Source of the DNA: Rhodothalassium salexigens DSM 2132
Lineage (GTDB): Bacteria; Pseudomonadota; Alphaproteobacteria; Sphingomonadales; Rhodothalassiaceae
Direction: 5' to 3'
Length of the DNA stretch: 64,000 nt
Assembly (NCBI RefSeq): GCF_004341375.1
Contig: NZ_SLXO01000006.1
Location: 124,001 to 188,000, forward strand
Part shown: positions 42,496 to 50,698 of the stretch, one piece after another
How positions within the stretch are numbered: position 1 is the first letter of the stretch
How the letters are laid out: each line of letters begins with the position of its first letter
The notes under the pieces: model-generated
What the model saw: only the letters and a program-made list of their open reading frames with translations
What the model was told of the DNA's origin: nothing
The model's database searches: none
Program-made: the position numbers and the translations under genes

Positions 42496-43983
42496 TTAGG
42501 TGGCGGCCCACCAGGGCTCGGGCGCCTCGACGAAGCCGGCGGCGGTCTCCAGCACATGGCCGACCTTGTAGACGGTTTCCTCGTCGAACGCCTTGCCGAT
42601 CACCTGCAATCCCAGGGGCAGGCCCTCACTCGACAGCCCGGCCGGCAGCGACAAGGCGGGCACGCCGGCCAGATTGGCGGTCACCGTGAACACGTCGTTG
42701 AGGTACATGGCCAGCGGGTCGTCGAGCTTGGCGCCGAGCGGGAAGGCGGCGTTGGGCGCGGTCGGCGTCAACAGCGCGTCCACATGGCCGAACGCGGCGT
42801 CGAAGTCGCGCTTGATCAGCGTGCGCACCTTCTGCGCCTTGAGGTAATAGGCGTCGTAATAGCCGGCGCTCAGCACATAGGTGCCGATCATGATCCGGCG
42901 CTGCACCTCCGGCCCGAAGCCGGCGCCGCGGGTCGCCTCGTACATGTCGGCCAGGCCGCCACCCTCGACCGTCTCGCGCAGGCCGTAGCGCACGCCGTCA
43001 TAGCGCGCCAGGTTGGACGACGCCTCGGCCGGTGCGATGATGTAATAGGCCGGCAGGGCATACTGGGTGTGCGGCAGCGACACCTCGACCACCTCGGCGC
43101 CGGCGTCGCGCAGCCAGTCCATGCCCCGGCGCCACAGCGCGGAGATTTCCTCGGGCATGGCGTCGACCACATATTCCTTGGGCACGCCGATGCGGAAGCC
43201 CTTGATGTCGCCGGTCAGCGCGCTTTCATAGGCGGGCACCGGGCGGTCGACCGAGGTGCTGTCCTTGGCGTCATAGCCGGCCATGCTGGCCAGCAGGATG
43301 GCATTGTCGCGCACGGTACGGCTGAACGGGCCGGGATGGTCGAGCGACGAGGCGAACGCCACCACGCCCCAGCGCGAGCAGCGACCATAGGTGGGCTTCA
43401 TGCCGACGATGCCGGTCAGCGACGCCGGCTGGCGGATCGAGCCGCCGGTGTCGGTGCCGGTGGAACCGAGCGCCAGGCGCGCCGCCACCGCCGCCGCCGA
43501 GCCCCCCGACGACCCGCCGGCGACCCGGTCGGTGTTGTCGCCACGCGCCCGCCACGGGTTCTTCACCGGGCCGAAATAGCTGTGTTCGTTGGACGAGCCC
43601 ATGGCGAATTCGTCCAGATTGGTCTTGCCCAGCATCACCGCACCGTCGGCCCACAGATTGGCGGTGACGGTGCTTTCATAAGGCGGCACGAAGCCTTCGA
43701 GCATGTGGCTGGCCGCGGTGGTGGCGACGCCCTGGGTGCAGAACAGGTCCTTGATCGCCAGCGGGATGCCGGTCATGGCGGTGGCGGTGCCGTCGGCCAG
43801 CCGCTGGTCGGCGGCGTCGGCCTGGGCCAGCGCCCGGTCCGGCGTGGCAAGCAGATAGGCGTTGAGCGCGGCCGCGCCGTCGATGGCGTCCAGATGCGCC
43901 TGCGTCAGCTCGCGCGCGGAAATCTCGCGAGCGTGCAGCTTGTCGCGCGCCTCGGCGAGGGTCAATCGGGTCAGGTCGGTCAT
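42496..43983 (-). CDS. gatA: aspartyl/glutamyl-tRNA amidotransferase subunit A
   Basis: Amidase subunit of GatCAB, which converts Glu-tRNA(Gln), and often Asp-tRNA(Asn), to the amidated forms. 495 residues. Ser-Ser-Lys triad: Lys in [26 protein letters not shown], and [13 protein letters not shown] with the Ser. C-terminal region [18 protein letters not shown] is typical. The start overlaps the gatC stop. gatB is not in the window. Confidence 0.96.
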   Translation of the reverse strand: MTDLTRLTLAEARDKLHAREISARELTQAHLDAIDGAAALNAYLLATPDRALAQADAADQRLADGTATAMTGIPLAIKDLFCTQGVATTAASHMLEGFVPPYESTVTANLWADGAVMLGKTNLDEFAMGSSNEHSYFGPVKNPWRARGDNTDRVAGGSSGGSAAAVAARLALGSTGTDTGGSIRQPASLTGIVGMKPTYGRCSRWGVVAFASSLDHPGPFSRTVRDNAILLASMAGYDAKDSTSVDRPVPAYESALTGDIKGFRIGVPKEYVVDAMPEEISALWRRGMDWLRDAGAEVVEVSLPHTQYALPAYYIIAPAEASSNLARYDGVRYGLRETVEGGGLADMYEATRGAGFGPEVQRRIMIGTYVLSAGYYDAYYLKAQKVRTLIKRDFDAAFGHVDALLTPTAPNAAFPLGAKLDDPLAMYLNDVFTVTANLAGVPALSLPAGLSSEGLPLGLQVIGKAFDEETVYKVGHVLETAAGFVEAPEPWWAAT

Positions 43984-44267
43984 TCGATCACCTTCGGCAC
44001 GGCGAAAAAGCCGTATTCGGACACGGGCGCGTTCTTCAACACATCCTCGGCGCATTCACCGTCGCTCACCTGGTCTTCGCGCCAGGCGAGCGAGGTTTCC
44101 ACCGCGCTGGTCATCGGCGCCACGTCGGTGGTGTCGACGCCGTCGAGTTGTTCGACCCAGGCGAGGATGTTGTTGAGCTCGCCCATCAGCGGCTCGACCC
44201 GCTCGTCCTCCAGCTTGATACGCGACAAACGCGCGATCTTGAGCACCGTATCCCGGTCCACTGACAT
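43980..44267 (-). CDS. gatC: aspartyl/glutamyl-tRNA amidotransferase subunit C
   Basis: Small linker that ties GatA to GatB. 95 residues, typical length. Start [19 protein letters not shown], then [23 protein letters not shown], and the C-terminal [18 protein letters not shown] are all family features. Its ATG at 44267 is read from the promoter at 44275-44303; its stop overlaps gatA's ATG (ATGA). Confidence 0.95.
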   Translation of the reverse strand: MSVDRDTVLKIARLSRIKLEDERVEPLMGELNNILAWVEQLDGVDTTDVAPMTSAVETSLAWREDQVSDGECAEDVLKNAPVSEYGFFAVPKVIE

Positions 44268-44274
44268 TTCGACT

Positions 44275-44303
44275 CTCGTATTTTGGGCGTGGGCGATAAA
44301 CAA
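44275..44303 (-). promoter_or_regulatory. gatC promoter
   Basis: Minus strand TTGTTT (44298-44303), 17-base spacer, TACGAG (44275-44280). The -10 element is only eight bases from the gatC ATG, so the leader would be near zero. Confidence 0.4.
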
Positions 44304-44364
44304 TGCGCCGGACGTTATACGCCCCACCGACAGCGACGCAAGCACGGAACTGGACCCAGACCCC

Positions 44365-44961
44365 ATGGCCAAACTGCCGCCCTGCGACGTGATCCTGGCC
44401 GACCGACGCCGCCTGACGCTGCGCTCGGGCGTGCCGGCGGACGCGCGCGCCTATCTCACCTTCATGGGCCGCTGCCTGGCCGACAGCCCGTATCTGATCC
44501 AAACCGCCGACGAGTTGCGCACCAGTGCGGGCGAACAACGCGCGATCCTGCGCCGGGTGGCGGCCAGCCCCGCCGACGCGCTGTTGCTGGCCATGGCCGG
44601 CGCGCGCGTGGTCGCCAGCCTGGATGCGGTGTCCGACCGGCGGCGGCGGTTGGCCCATGTGTGCACCTTCGGCGTGCTGGTCGACCCCGAATGGCGCCAG
44701 GCCGGGCTGGGCAGCGCGCTGATCGCCCATTTCCTCGCCTGGGCGCAGGCCCGGCCGTCGCTTGAGAAGGTGGAACTGCACGTCCATTCGGAAAACCAAG
44801 GCGCCCGGGCGCTTTACCGGCGCTTCGGCTTCGTCGAGGAAGGCCGGCGCGTCAAGGCGATCAAGTACGGCCCCGACCGGTACATGGACGACGTGCTCAT
44901 GGGGCTCGACCTGGCGGCCTATGACCCCGCCGGGGTCGACCTGGCAGCCATGCCGGTCTAA
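44365..44961 (+). CDS. GNAT family N-acetyltransferase
   Basis: A 198-residue acetyltransferase of the GNAT fold. Acetyl-CoA loop FGVLVDPEWRQAGLGSALIAHFLAWA (Q/R-x-x-G-x-G) and motif B KVELHVHSENQGARALYRRFGFVEEGRR are clear. The substrate (protein N-terminus, amine or other) cannot be told. Divergent from gatC across 97 bases. Confidence 0.88.
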   Translation: MAKLPPCDVILADRRRLTLRSGVPADARAYLTFMGRCLADSPYLIQTADELRTSAGEQRAILRRVAASPADALLLAMAGARVVASLDAVSDRRRRLAHVCTFGVLVDPEWRQAGLGSALIAHFLAWAQARPSLEKVELHVHSENQGARALYRRFGFVEEGRRVKAIKYGPDRYMDDVLMGLDLAAYDPAGVDLAAMPV

Positions 44962-45014
44962 GCACACATCCCCAAGGCAGAATCCCACGCGGACCAACGG
45001 AAACGGACAGGACC

Positions 45015-46340
45015 ATGGCACAAGGCAGGGCGGTACGGATTTTTCTGTGGATCGTGGTGGCGGTGGTGGTGCTGATCGTCGCCCTCGCCATCCTGGCCGC
45101 GGCGTTCCAGAAGCAACTGGAACAGTTCGCGCTGCGCCAGACCGTCCCGGATGTGGCGTTCGACGCAGCCCCCAAGCCGGCCGCCCCCGACTATGGCGAC
45201 GACGCCAGTTGGGCCGCCCTGCCCGGCCGCCCGGGCTTCGCCGCCATGGTGCCGGCGGGCACCAGCAAAGCACCGCCGCTCGACGTGGACATCTTCTTCG
45301 TCCACCCGACCACCTATCTCAAATCCGCACGCTGGAACGCCCCCATCGACGAGCCCGACGCCGCGCGCGTGCTCGACAGCGCGGTGCTCAAGAACCAGGC
45401 GTCGGCGTTCGCCCAAGCCGGCGCGATCTACGCCCCGCGCTATCGCCAGGCCGCCTTCGGTGCCTTCTTCGCCGGGCCCGAGCGCGGTGACGAGGCGGCC
45501 CGGGCGCTCGATCTGGCCTATGGCGATGTGGAACGCGCGTTCGCCGCGTTCCTCGACCGGCGCGCGGCCAACCGGCCGTTCGTGCTCGCCGGGCACAGCC
45601 AGGGCTCGCGCCACCTGTTGCACCTGCTCGCCGACCATGTGGCGGGGACCGCGCTCGCCGACCGGCTGGTCGCCGCCTATGTGGTCGGCTGGCCGGTGGC
45701 GGTGGACAGCGACCCCGCCGCCCTGCCCGGCATCGATGTCTGCCGTACCGCCACCGACACCGGCTGCCTGATCTCCTGGCAATCCTTCGCCGACCGGCCG
45801 GACGAGGCCGAAGGCTTCCACCGGGCGTTTCTGGCCCGGACCGCCGAGCGCCCGACGCTGGCCGGGCCGCCACGCGGCGACGAGGCCATGTTGTGCACCA
45901 ACCCGCTGTCCTGGACCACCGACACCGAAACCGTCCCGGCCACGGCGAACCGGGGCGGCGTGCGCTGGGTGATCGGCAGCGCGCCGCTGGGCGAGCCGAT
46001 CCCCAATCTGACCGGCGCCCGCTGCACCCCTGAGGGCATCCTGGCGTTGACCGAGCCGCCGGGCGGCGATTTCGCCACCTATCTGCTGCCGGGGCAGAAC
46101 TATCACGTCTACGACATCGCGCTGTTCTACGAGACTGTGGCCGCCAATGTGCGCGCCCGCGCCGAGGCGGCCCTGGCGGCCATGGGGGGCGCACCCGACC
46201 CCGCGACGGAGACCGACGCCCCCGCCGCCGAGCCGGGCGACGAACCGGGCCGGCCGGACCAGGACGAGACCGATCAAGGCGGCATCGACCGGGACGAACC
46301 GGGCCAAAACCAACCGGGCCAGACCGGGCCGCGGCTTTGA
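45015..46340 (+). CDS. DUF3089 lipase-like membrane-anchored protein
   Basis: A 441-residue protein. Residues 8-30 form a transmembrane anchor ([20 protein letters not shown]). The DUF3089 domain follows: [12 protein letters not shown], then nucleophile loop [15 protein letters not shown], an alpha/beta hydrolase elbow, and late [12 protein letters not shown] with a His. The last 50 residues are a low-complexity Asp/Glu/Pro/Gln tail. The stop overlaps the ruvX TTG, so the two are coupled. Confidence 0.85.
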   Translation: MAQGRAVRIFLWIVVAVVVLIVALAILAAAFQKQLEQFALRQTVPDVAFDAAPKPAAPDYGDDASWAALPGRPGFAAMVPAGTSKAPPLDVDIFFVHPTTYLKSARWNAPIDEPDAARVLDSAVLKNQASAFAQAGAIYAPRYRQAAFGAFFAGPERGDEAARALDLAYGDVERAFAAFLDRRAANRPFVLAGHSQGSRHLLHLLADHVAGTALADRLVAAYVVGWPVAVDSDPAALPGIDVCRTATDTGCLISWQSFADRPDEAEGFHRAFLARTAERPTLAGPPRGDEAMLCTNPLSWTTDTETVPATANRGGVRWVIGSAPLGEPIPNLTGARCTPEGILALTEPPGGDFATYLLPGQNYHVYDIALFYETVAANVRARAEAALAAMGGAPDPATETDAPAAEPGDEPGRPDQDETDQGGIDRDEPGQNQPGQTGPRL

Positions 46341-46798
46341 GCGCCCTCGACGGGCCGGCAGCGCTCAAGGCGCAGGTGGCGCGGCGCGCGCGGCTGCTTG
46401 GCGTCGACATGGGCACCAAGACCTTGGGCCTGGCCTTGTCCGACCCGTCGCTCACCGTGGCGACGCCGCTGGAGACCATCCGGCGCACCAAGTTCACCCA
46501 GGACGTGGAACGGCTGCGCGCGCTGGTCGCCGAGCACGGCATCGGCGGGCTGGTGATCGGCCTGCCGGTCAATATGGACGGCAGCGAAGGCCCGCGCTGC
46601 CAGTCCACCCGCGCCTTCGCGCGCAATGTGGAGGCGGCGCTGGCCCTGCCCTATTGCTTCTGGGACGAACGCTGGAGCACCCAGGCGGTCACCCGCACGC
46701 TTCTGGAAGCCGACACCAGCCGCAAACGCCGTGACGCCCTGGTCGACAAGATGGCCGCCGCCTACATCCTGCAAGGCGCGCTCGACGTCGCCGGCTGA
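46337..46798 (+). CDS. ruvX: RuvX/YqgF Holliday-junction resolvase-like protein
   Basis: RNase H-fold protein, essential in many bacteria, involved in 16S rRNA 5' processing and possibly junction cleavage. 153 residues. First acidic strand [17 protein letters not shown] (D-x-G-xK-xxG), then [25 protein letters not shown], and [16 protein letters not shown] with the last Asp. The start is TTG (46337), overlapping the previous stop as TTGA; the next ATG would cut into the catalytic strand. Confidence 0.93.
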   Translation: MSALDGPAALKAQVARRARLLGVDMGTKTLGLALSDPSLTVATPLETIRRTKFTQDVERLRALVAEHGIGGLVIGLPVNMDGSEGPRCQSTRAFARNVEAALALPYCFWDERWSTQAVTRTLLEADTSRKRRDALVDKMAAAYILQGALDVAG

Positions 46799-46824
46799 GC
46801 GCGCAGCACCCCCCCGGCCGCAAT

Positions 46825-46859
46825 AAAAACCCACCGACGCGTGACGCGCGCCGGTGGGT
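46825..46859 (-). terminator. terminator of the S10 peptidase gene
   Basis: ACCCACCG (46829-46836) and CGGTGGGT (46852-46859) form a stem with inner CGCG pairs; in the minus direction five T follow. It lies about 70 bases past the stop at 46931, in the gap convergent with ruvX. Confidence 0.75.
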
Positions 46860-46894
46860 CTGGGGTCTGGGGCTGAGGCCCGGGGCGCCTGGGG
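46856..46894 (+). other. G-quadruplex-like G runs
   Basis: Five G runs (GGG, then four GGGG) lie on the plus strand with loops of 3, 3, 9 and 5 bases, just past the ruvX end. The nontemplate RNA of ruvX would carry it. Confidence 0.45.
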
Positions 46895-46930
46895 TCGGCC
46901 GGACCCGGTCGATCCGGCCGCCGGCGGCGA

Positions 46931-48454
46931 TCAGCGCGCCTTGATGAACGCGCGCACGTCGGCGAGCAGGGCCTTGAGCGACGGCTCGTGGATATACATC
47001 ATGTGGCCGGCTTCATAATATTTGAAGGTGATCCGCTCGGGCACCACGCCGTTGCGGCTCAGGCTGTGTTCGGCGCTGAACACCGGGGTGGCGAAATCGT
47101 AATAGCCGGCCGCGTTGAACACCCGCAGGCCGCTGTTCTGGCGCATCGCCTGGCCGATATAGGGCGCCACGTTGAAGTTGAACCGGCCGCCGCCGTCGAT
47201 GGTCCAGTCCCACCGGCCGCCGAGCCCGGAAATCACCGAATATTCGCGGTCCATCTCCACATCGAGCGCGGCGCGCATATAGTGGTTGATGGCGGCGGTG
47301 TAGGCGCCGTCGATGCCGACGAACGACGGGTCCACCTCGGGGCTCGACCCGGCGGCGATCCGCTCGGTGCCGGTGTAGCGGCTGTCGAGCCGGCCGACCA
47401 CCTTGTTCTGGTCGCGCAGCAACTCCTTCATGAACCGCCACAGCGTCACCCGCAGGTTGGACTGGTCCAGATAGGCTTCGCTGAGCCCGGTGAAGCGGGC
47501 GAGCTTGGCGCGCACGGCGGCGCGTTCCTCGTCGCCCAGGTCCATGCCCTTCAGCAGCGCGGGCACATAGTCCTCGCGGGCGAAGACGCGCGCCTCTTCG
47601 ACGAACGCGGCCACCGTCTTGGGCTTGTCGGCCACCTGGTCATGATACCAGGCGGTCGCCGCCATGGTCGGCAGCAGCATGGCGAAGGCCAGATCATTGC
47701 CCGGCCCGGTGGCGTCATGGGCCATGTCGAGCACGCTGGAGATCAGGATCAGCCCGTTGAGCGCCACATCGTTGTAGCCGCCCTCCAACTCGCGGGTCAC
47801 GGCGGCGGTGCGCAGGGTGCCATAGCTTTCGCCGCCGAGGAACTTGGGCGAATTCCAGCGGCCGTTGGCGGTCAGCCATTGGCGGATGAACTGCGCCACC
47901 GAGCGCGCGTCCTGGTGCACGCCCCAGAAGTCCTTGTCCTCATGGTCGCCGAGCGCATGGGAATAGCCGGTGCCCACGGGGTCGATGAAGACGATGTCGG
48001 TGACGTCCAGGATGGCGCGGGGATTGTCGACGATCGGATAGGGCGGCGGGCCGTCGTCGCGGGCGTCGCTGGGGATCGCCACCCGCTTGGGCCCAAAGGC
48101 GCCCATGTGCAGCCACAGGCTGGCCGAGCCCGGCCCGCCGTTGAACAGGAAGGTCACCGGCCGTTCGGTCGGGTCCTCGACGCCCTTCTTGAGATAGGCG
48201 ACCGAGAACATCGAGGCGGTGGGCTCGCCGTCGTCGCCGCGCAGCAGCGTCTCGCCGGCGACGGCGCGATAGCGCACGCGGCTGCCGTTGAAGGTGCCTT
48301 CGTGCTCGGTGGTGAAGGTGCGGGGCTCGTGGGCCTCGGCCTTGGCGCCGGCCTCGTTCTTGGTGTGCGAGGCGGAAGGGTCCTGGGCCGCGGCCGGGCT
48401 GCCGATGGCCAACGCCATCGCCAACGCGCCGCAAGCCAGCCTAACGCTGAACAT
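46931..48454 (-). CDS. exported serine carboxypeptidase (S10)
   Basis: A 507-residue serine carboxypeptidase that trims C-terminal residues from peptides. Signal peptide at 1-24 (LACGALAMALAIGSPAAA). Oxyanion motif FLFNGGPGSASLWLHM, nucleophile GGESYGTLR, and the late EAGHMMYIHEPSL with catalytic His; the Asp lies in NAAGYYDFATPV. Periplasmic. ATG 48454 is seven bases past GGGAG. Own promoter at 48489-48517 and terminator at 46825-46859. Confidence 0.92.
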   Translation of the reverse strand: MFSVRLACGALAMALAIGSPAAAQDPSASHTKNEAGAKAEAHEPRTFTTEHEGTFNGSRVRYRAVAGETLLRGDDGEPTASMFSVAYLKKGVEDPTERPVTFLFNGGPGSASLWLHMGAFGPKRVAIPSDARDDGPPPYPIVDNPRAILDVTDIVFIDPVGTGYSHALGDHEDKDFWGVHQDARSVAQFIRQWLTANGRWNSPKFLGGESYGTLRTAAVTRELEGGYNDVALNGLILISSVLDMAHDATGPGNDLAFAMLLPTMAATAWYHDQVADKPKTVAAFVEEARVFAREDYVPALLKGMDLGDEERAAVRAKLARFTGLSEAYLDQSNLRVTLWRFMKELLRDQNKVVGRLDSRYTGTERIAAGSSPEVDPSFVGIDGAYTAAINHYMRAALDVEMDREYSVISGLGGRWDWTIDGGGRFNFNVAPYIGQAMRQNSGLRVFNAAGYYDFATPVFSAEHSLSRNGVVPERITFKYYEAGHMMYIHEPSLKALLADVRAFIKAR

Positions 48455-48488
48455 ATGTCTCTCCCTGTAACGGATTGTCGGTGCCGCC

Positions 48489-48517
48489 ACGGTAGGCGGC
48501 CCGCGCACCCCGTTCAA
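48489..48517 (-). promoter_or_regulatory. S10 peptidase promoter
   Basis: Minus strand TTGAAC (48512-48517), 17-base spacer, TACCGT (48489-48494), between the terminator at 48536 and the ATG at 48454. It lets the peptidase be read independently of the candidate small RNA. Confidence 0.5.
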
Positions 48518-48535
48518 GGGCGGCCAAACGCACAG

Positions 48536-48568
48536 AAAAAAGGCGGTCGGATTAACCGACCGCCTTTT
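48536..48568 (-). terminator. strong terminator of the candidate small RNA
   Basis: AGGCGGTCGG, ATTAA loop, CCGACCGCCT form a perfect 10-bp stem flanked by A runs and T runs, so it works in both directions; on the minus strand six T follow. No protein gene ends here, the nearest on that strand ending 365 bases upstream. Confidence 0.85.
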
Positions 48569-48680
48569 CAAGTCCTAGTCCAGTCTCGCTCAGGCAACGA
48601 GGACGGACCGTACGCGTCGATACAAAGGAACTCAGATACTCAAACCACTCTCGGAAACCACTCTCGGCAAACCGTTGCCG
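48536..48680 (-). ncRNA. candidate sigma-54-driven small RNA
   Basis: About 145 bases between a sigma-54-type promoter (48689-48707) and a strong terminator (48536-48568), with no ATG-started frame of useful length. Near the 5' end it holds a hairpin GGCAACGGTTTGCC and a tandem repeat of CCGAGAGTGGTTT. The 3' end, a GC stem with a U run, suits Hfq-dependent RNAs. I do not recognise a known family. Could also be an unusual leader or an unrecognised small peptide gene; the separate promoter of the next gene argues for an independent RNA. Confidence 0.5.
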
Positions 48681-48688
48681 ATCCCACT

Positions 48689-48707
48689 ATCGCATAAGCC
48701 GTGCCAG
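48689..48707 (-). promoter_or_regulatory. sigma-54 promoter
   Basis: Minus strand CTGGCACGGCTTATGCGAT: the -24 GG and -12 GC are exactly 10 bases apart, and TGGCACG matches the consensus in full; the -12 element ATGC differs from TTGC by one base. Start of transcription near 48680. Confidence 0.6.
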
Positions 48708-48769
48708 TTTCGGCCGGCCCCGCAAAACCGCGGGTTTCCAGCCTCAAGACCGACCCGCCCGAACCAAGC

Positions 48770-48827
48770 GTCCCAAAGGGACACAACCGGGCGGGTCAAA
48801 GCGACACAACTGTCTTATTTTGGGACA
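48770..48827. promoter_or_regulatory. repeated upstream dyads, possible enhancer sites
   Basis: Three dyads: GTCCCAAAGGGAC (48770-48782), GTCAAAGCGAC (48795-48805) and TGTC...GGGACA (48811-48827). The first two share CAAAGsGACACAAC, 24 bases apart. They lie 70-140 bases upstream of the sigma-54 start, the right place for an enhancer-binding activator. Confidence 0.45.
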
Positions 48828-48932
48828 GATGGGGCGGCAGTGGGCCGGGATGGCGCCACGCACCTTGGGCTTTGGCGCGCGGCGCGCCGAGCGGGCCTGG
48901 ACGCCCGGGGCCGGTATCCCGGCACCAGGGCG

Positions 48933-49580
48933 TCAAGTGATCGGCGACAGGGCGATCTCGACCCGGCGGTTGGCCTGGCGGCCGGCGGCGGTCTGGTTGC
49001 TGGCGATCGGGAAGTCTTCGCCGGCGCCGCGCACGGCAAGACGTTCGGGTGCCACGCCCTGGGCGGCGAGGAAGCCGCTGACCGCCTCGGCCCGACGCCG
49101 CGACAGGGTCTTGTTATAGGCGTCCGACCCCATGGAATCGGTATGGCCGATCACGTCCACATAGGTCTTGGGGTATTCGCTCAGCACCTGCGCCACCGAG
49201 GCGAGAACCGGCTCGTAACGCGGTTGCAGCATCGCGCTGTCGCTGGGAAATTCCACATTGTCGCGCATGTTGAGCACGATCAGGTCGCCCTCGCGGACCA
49301 CTCGCACCCCATCGGCTTCGAGGCGGCGGCGCAAGGTGCGCTCCTGGGCATCCATATAGGCGCCGACCGCACCGCCGGCGAGCGCGCCGACACCGGCGCC
49401 GATCAGCGCGTTCTTGCGCGTCTTATCGCCGCCGATGATGGCCCCGAGGGCCGCCCCCACACCGGCGCCGACACCGGCGCCCACGCCGGCACGCGACGCC
49501 TTGCGCTCGCCGGTATAGGCGTCCTGGATACAGCCGGCGAGCACCGCGCAGGCGACGGCAGAGATGAGAATTTTACGCAT
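48933..49580 (-). CDS. OmpA-family outer-membrane lipoprotein
   Basis: A 215-residue lipoprotein. Lipobox VLAGC at residues 13-17, so Cys17 is acylated. Residues 28-75 carry a glycine zipper (GVGAGVGAGVGAALGAIIGG) that can insert in membrane. The OmpA peptidoglycan-binding domain starts near residue 100, with VDVIGHTDSMGSDAYNKTLSRRRAE and QANRRVEI. Similar to YiaD/YfiB, which tether the outer membrane to peptidoglycan. Confidence 0.92.
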   Translation of the reverse strand: MRKILISAVACAVLAGCIQDAYTGERKASRAGVGAGVGAGVGAALGAIIGGDKTRKNALIGAGVGALAGGAVGAYMDAQERTLRRRLEADGVRVVREGDLIVLNMRDNVEFPSDSAMLQPRYEPVLASVAQVLSEYPKTYVDVIGHTDSMGSDAYNKTLSRRRAEAVSGFLAAQGVAPERLAVRGAGEDFPIASNQTAAGRQANRRVEIALSPIT

Positions 49581-49627
49581 ATTGCAAACACCTTGATCCG
49601 TGGTGAAACGCTGAAGGTCGCACCATA

Positions 49628-49655
49628 AGAAAAAGGGGTCGCCGGGGCGACCCCT
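49628..49655 (-). terminator. terminator of the DUF6134 gene
   Basis: AGGGGTCGCC / GGCGACCCCT stem with a two-base loop; five T follow on the minus strand. About 60 bases past the stop at 49717. Confidence 0.8.
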
Positions 49656-49716
49656 ACCGTGTGACAGATTGGCGATTGCCCGGGAGCGCCAAAGGCCGCA
49701 CCCGCCGGCAGGCCAA

Positions 49717-50403
49717 TCAGGCGGCGTAGGTATAGTGCACGTCGGTGCCGTCCTTGGCGTGCATCAGAATACGCGCCGCCATGCCGGAATCATCGATCCA
49801 GAACTGATAGCTGAGCCGCCCGGTCTCCGTCTCGGTGAGCGTAAAGTAGCGCAAATCGCGCACGGTGCCGTTGAGTTCCACCTGCTGGCGACCCTCGAAG
49901 CGCAGCCTCGCCGGCTTGCGCTCACCGTTCAGCGTGTCGAGCAGCACCAGATCGCGGGCGTCCGTGGTCTGCCACAGATCCTCGCGGGTGAAGCTCGTCG
50001 GCACCGTGTCCTGGGACAGGTGCATCTCGTCATCGGGGGTTTGCACCAGGATGTATTCGTCCTTGGCCACCGCCTGCATCTCCTGGCGCTCGCCATTCTT
50101 CTCGGTCACGCACTTCATCGAGAGCAGCCGGCCATCGCGCCAGATCTCCTGCGCCTGATGGTGCAGTTTGAACACCGTAACGAAGACAAATTTCAGCTTC
50201 AGCTTGGCTTCGATGTCCACATATTTGGTGCCGTCTTCGAGGGTATCGATCGAGAATACGTGCTGACCGATATTGGCGCCCTTGGCACGCACGTCGAATG
50301 CATGGCGCACGGGCGCGGTGTTCGTCGCCGTCGCCGGTGTGGCGGTCACCACAATGGCCGCGGCAATCAGCGCGGCGCTGACCTTCAAGCAATGACGGAT
50401 CAT
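49717..50403 (-). CDS. exported DUF6134 protein
   Basis: A 228-residue protein with a signal peptide (residues 1-27, VSAALIAAAIVVTATPATAT). Mature part is beta-rich: HAFDVRAKGANIGQHVFSI, DVEAKLKLKFVFVTVFKLHHQAQEIW, and a C-terminal WIDDSGMAARILMHAKDGTDVHYTY, which is the DUF6134 pattern. Such proteins are periplasmic and of unknown role. One Cys only (MKCVTEK). Own terminator; promoter not defined by eye in the AT-rich gap upstream. Confidence 0.85.
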   Translation of the reverse strand: MIRHCLKVSAALIAAAIVVTATPATATNTAPVRHAFDVRAKGANIGQHVFSIDTLEDGTKYVDIEAKLKLKFVFVTVFKLHHQAQEIWRDGRLLSMKCVTEKNGERQEMQAVAKDEYILVQTPDDEMHLSQDTVPTSFTREDLWQTTDARDLVLLDTLNGERKPARLRFEGRQQVELNGTVRDLRYFTLTETETGRLSYQFWIDDSGMAARILMHAKDGTDVHYTYAA

Positions 50404-50545
50404 GATTTATCTATCCCGACCATGTTTATGACACAGGTCTTGTGCGCGAGCGGATTTTACCAAACAAAGAACCGCTTTTCGCCCGTTTTTCGCCCCGGAC
50501 GCTCGTCAAGGACCTAACGAAATCCCCGCGTCGGAATCAAGGGTT

Positions 50546-50584
50546 TTATCCACAGACCACCGCATTGTGATTAAACTTTACACA
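50546..50584. promoter_or_regulatory. cluster of DnaA-box-like sites
   Basis: A perfect DnaA box TTATCCACA (50546-50554), then TGTGATTAA (reverse strand, one mismatch, 50566-50574) and CTTTACACA (one mismatch, 50576-50584), in AT-rich DNA between the DUF6134 and iron transporter genes. The rest of the 295-base gap (50404-50698) has no gene. Confidence 0.4.
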
Positions 50585-50698
50585 AAATTGACTCCTTGGC
50601 CCAGGCCGCTGCGAGCCCGGGCGCACCCTGCTGGGGTCAGCGCCGCGGCGGCTGAACCGCGCGCGGCGAGTCGCCCGCTCTCGGTCGCGGGGCGGGGG

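Noticed and set aside
50546-50584. Chromosome origin of replication
   Set aside because: Too few boxes, too small an AT-rich region, and none of the usual neighbours such as hemE, parA or gidA.
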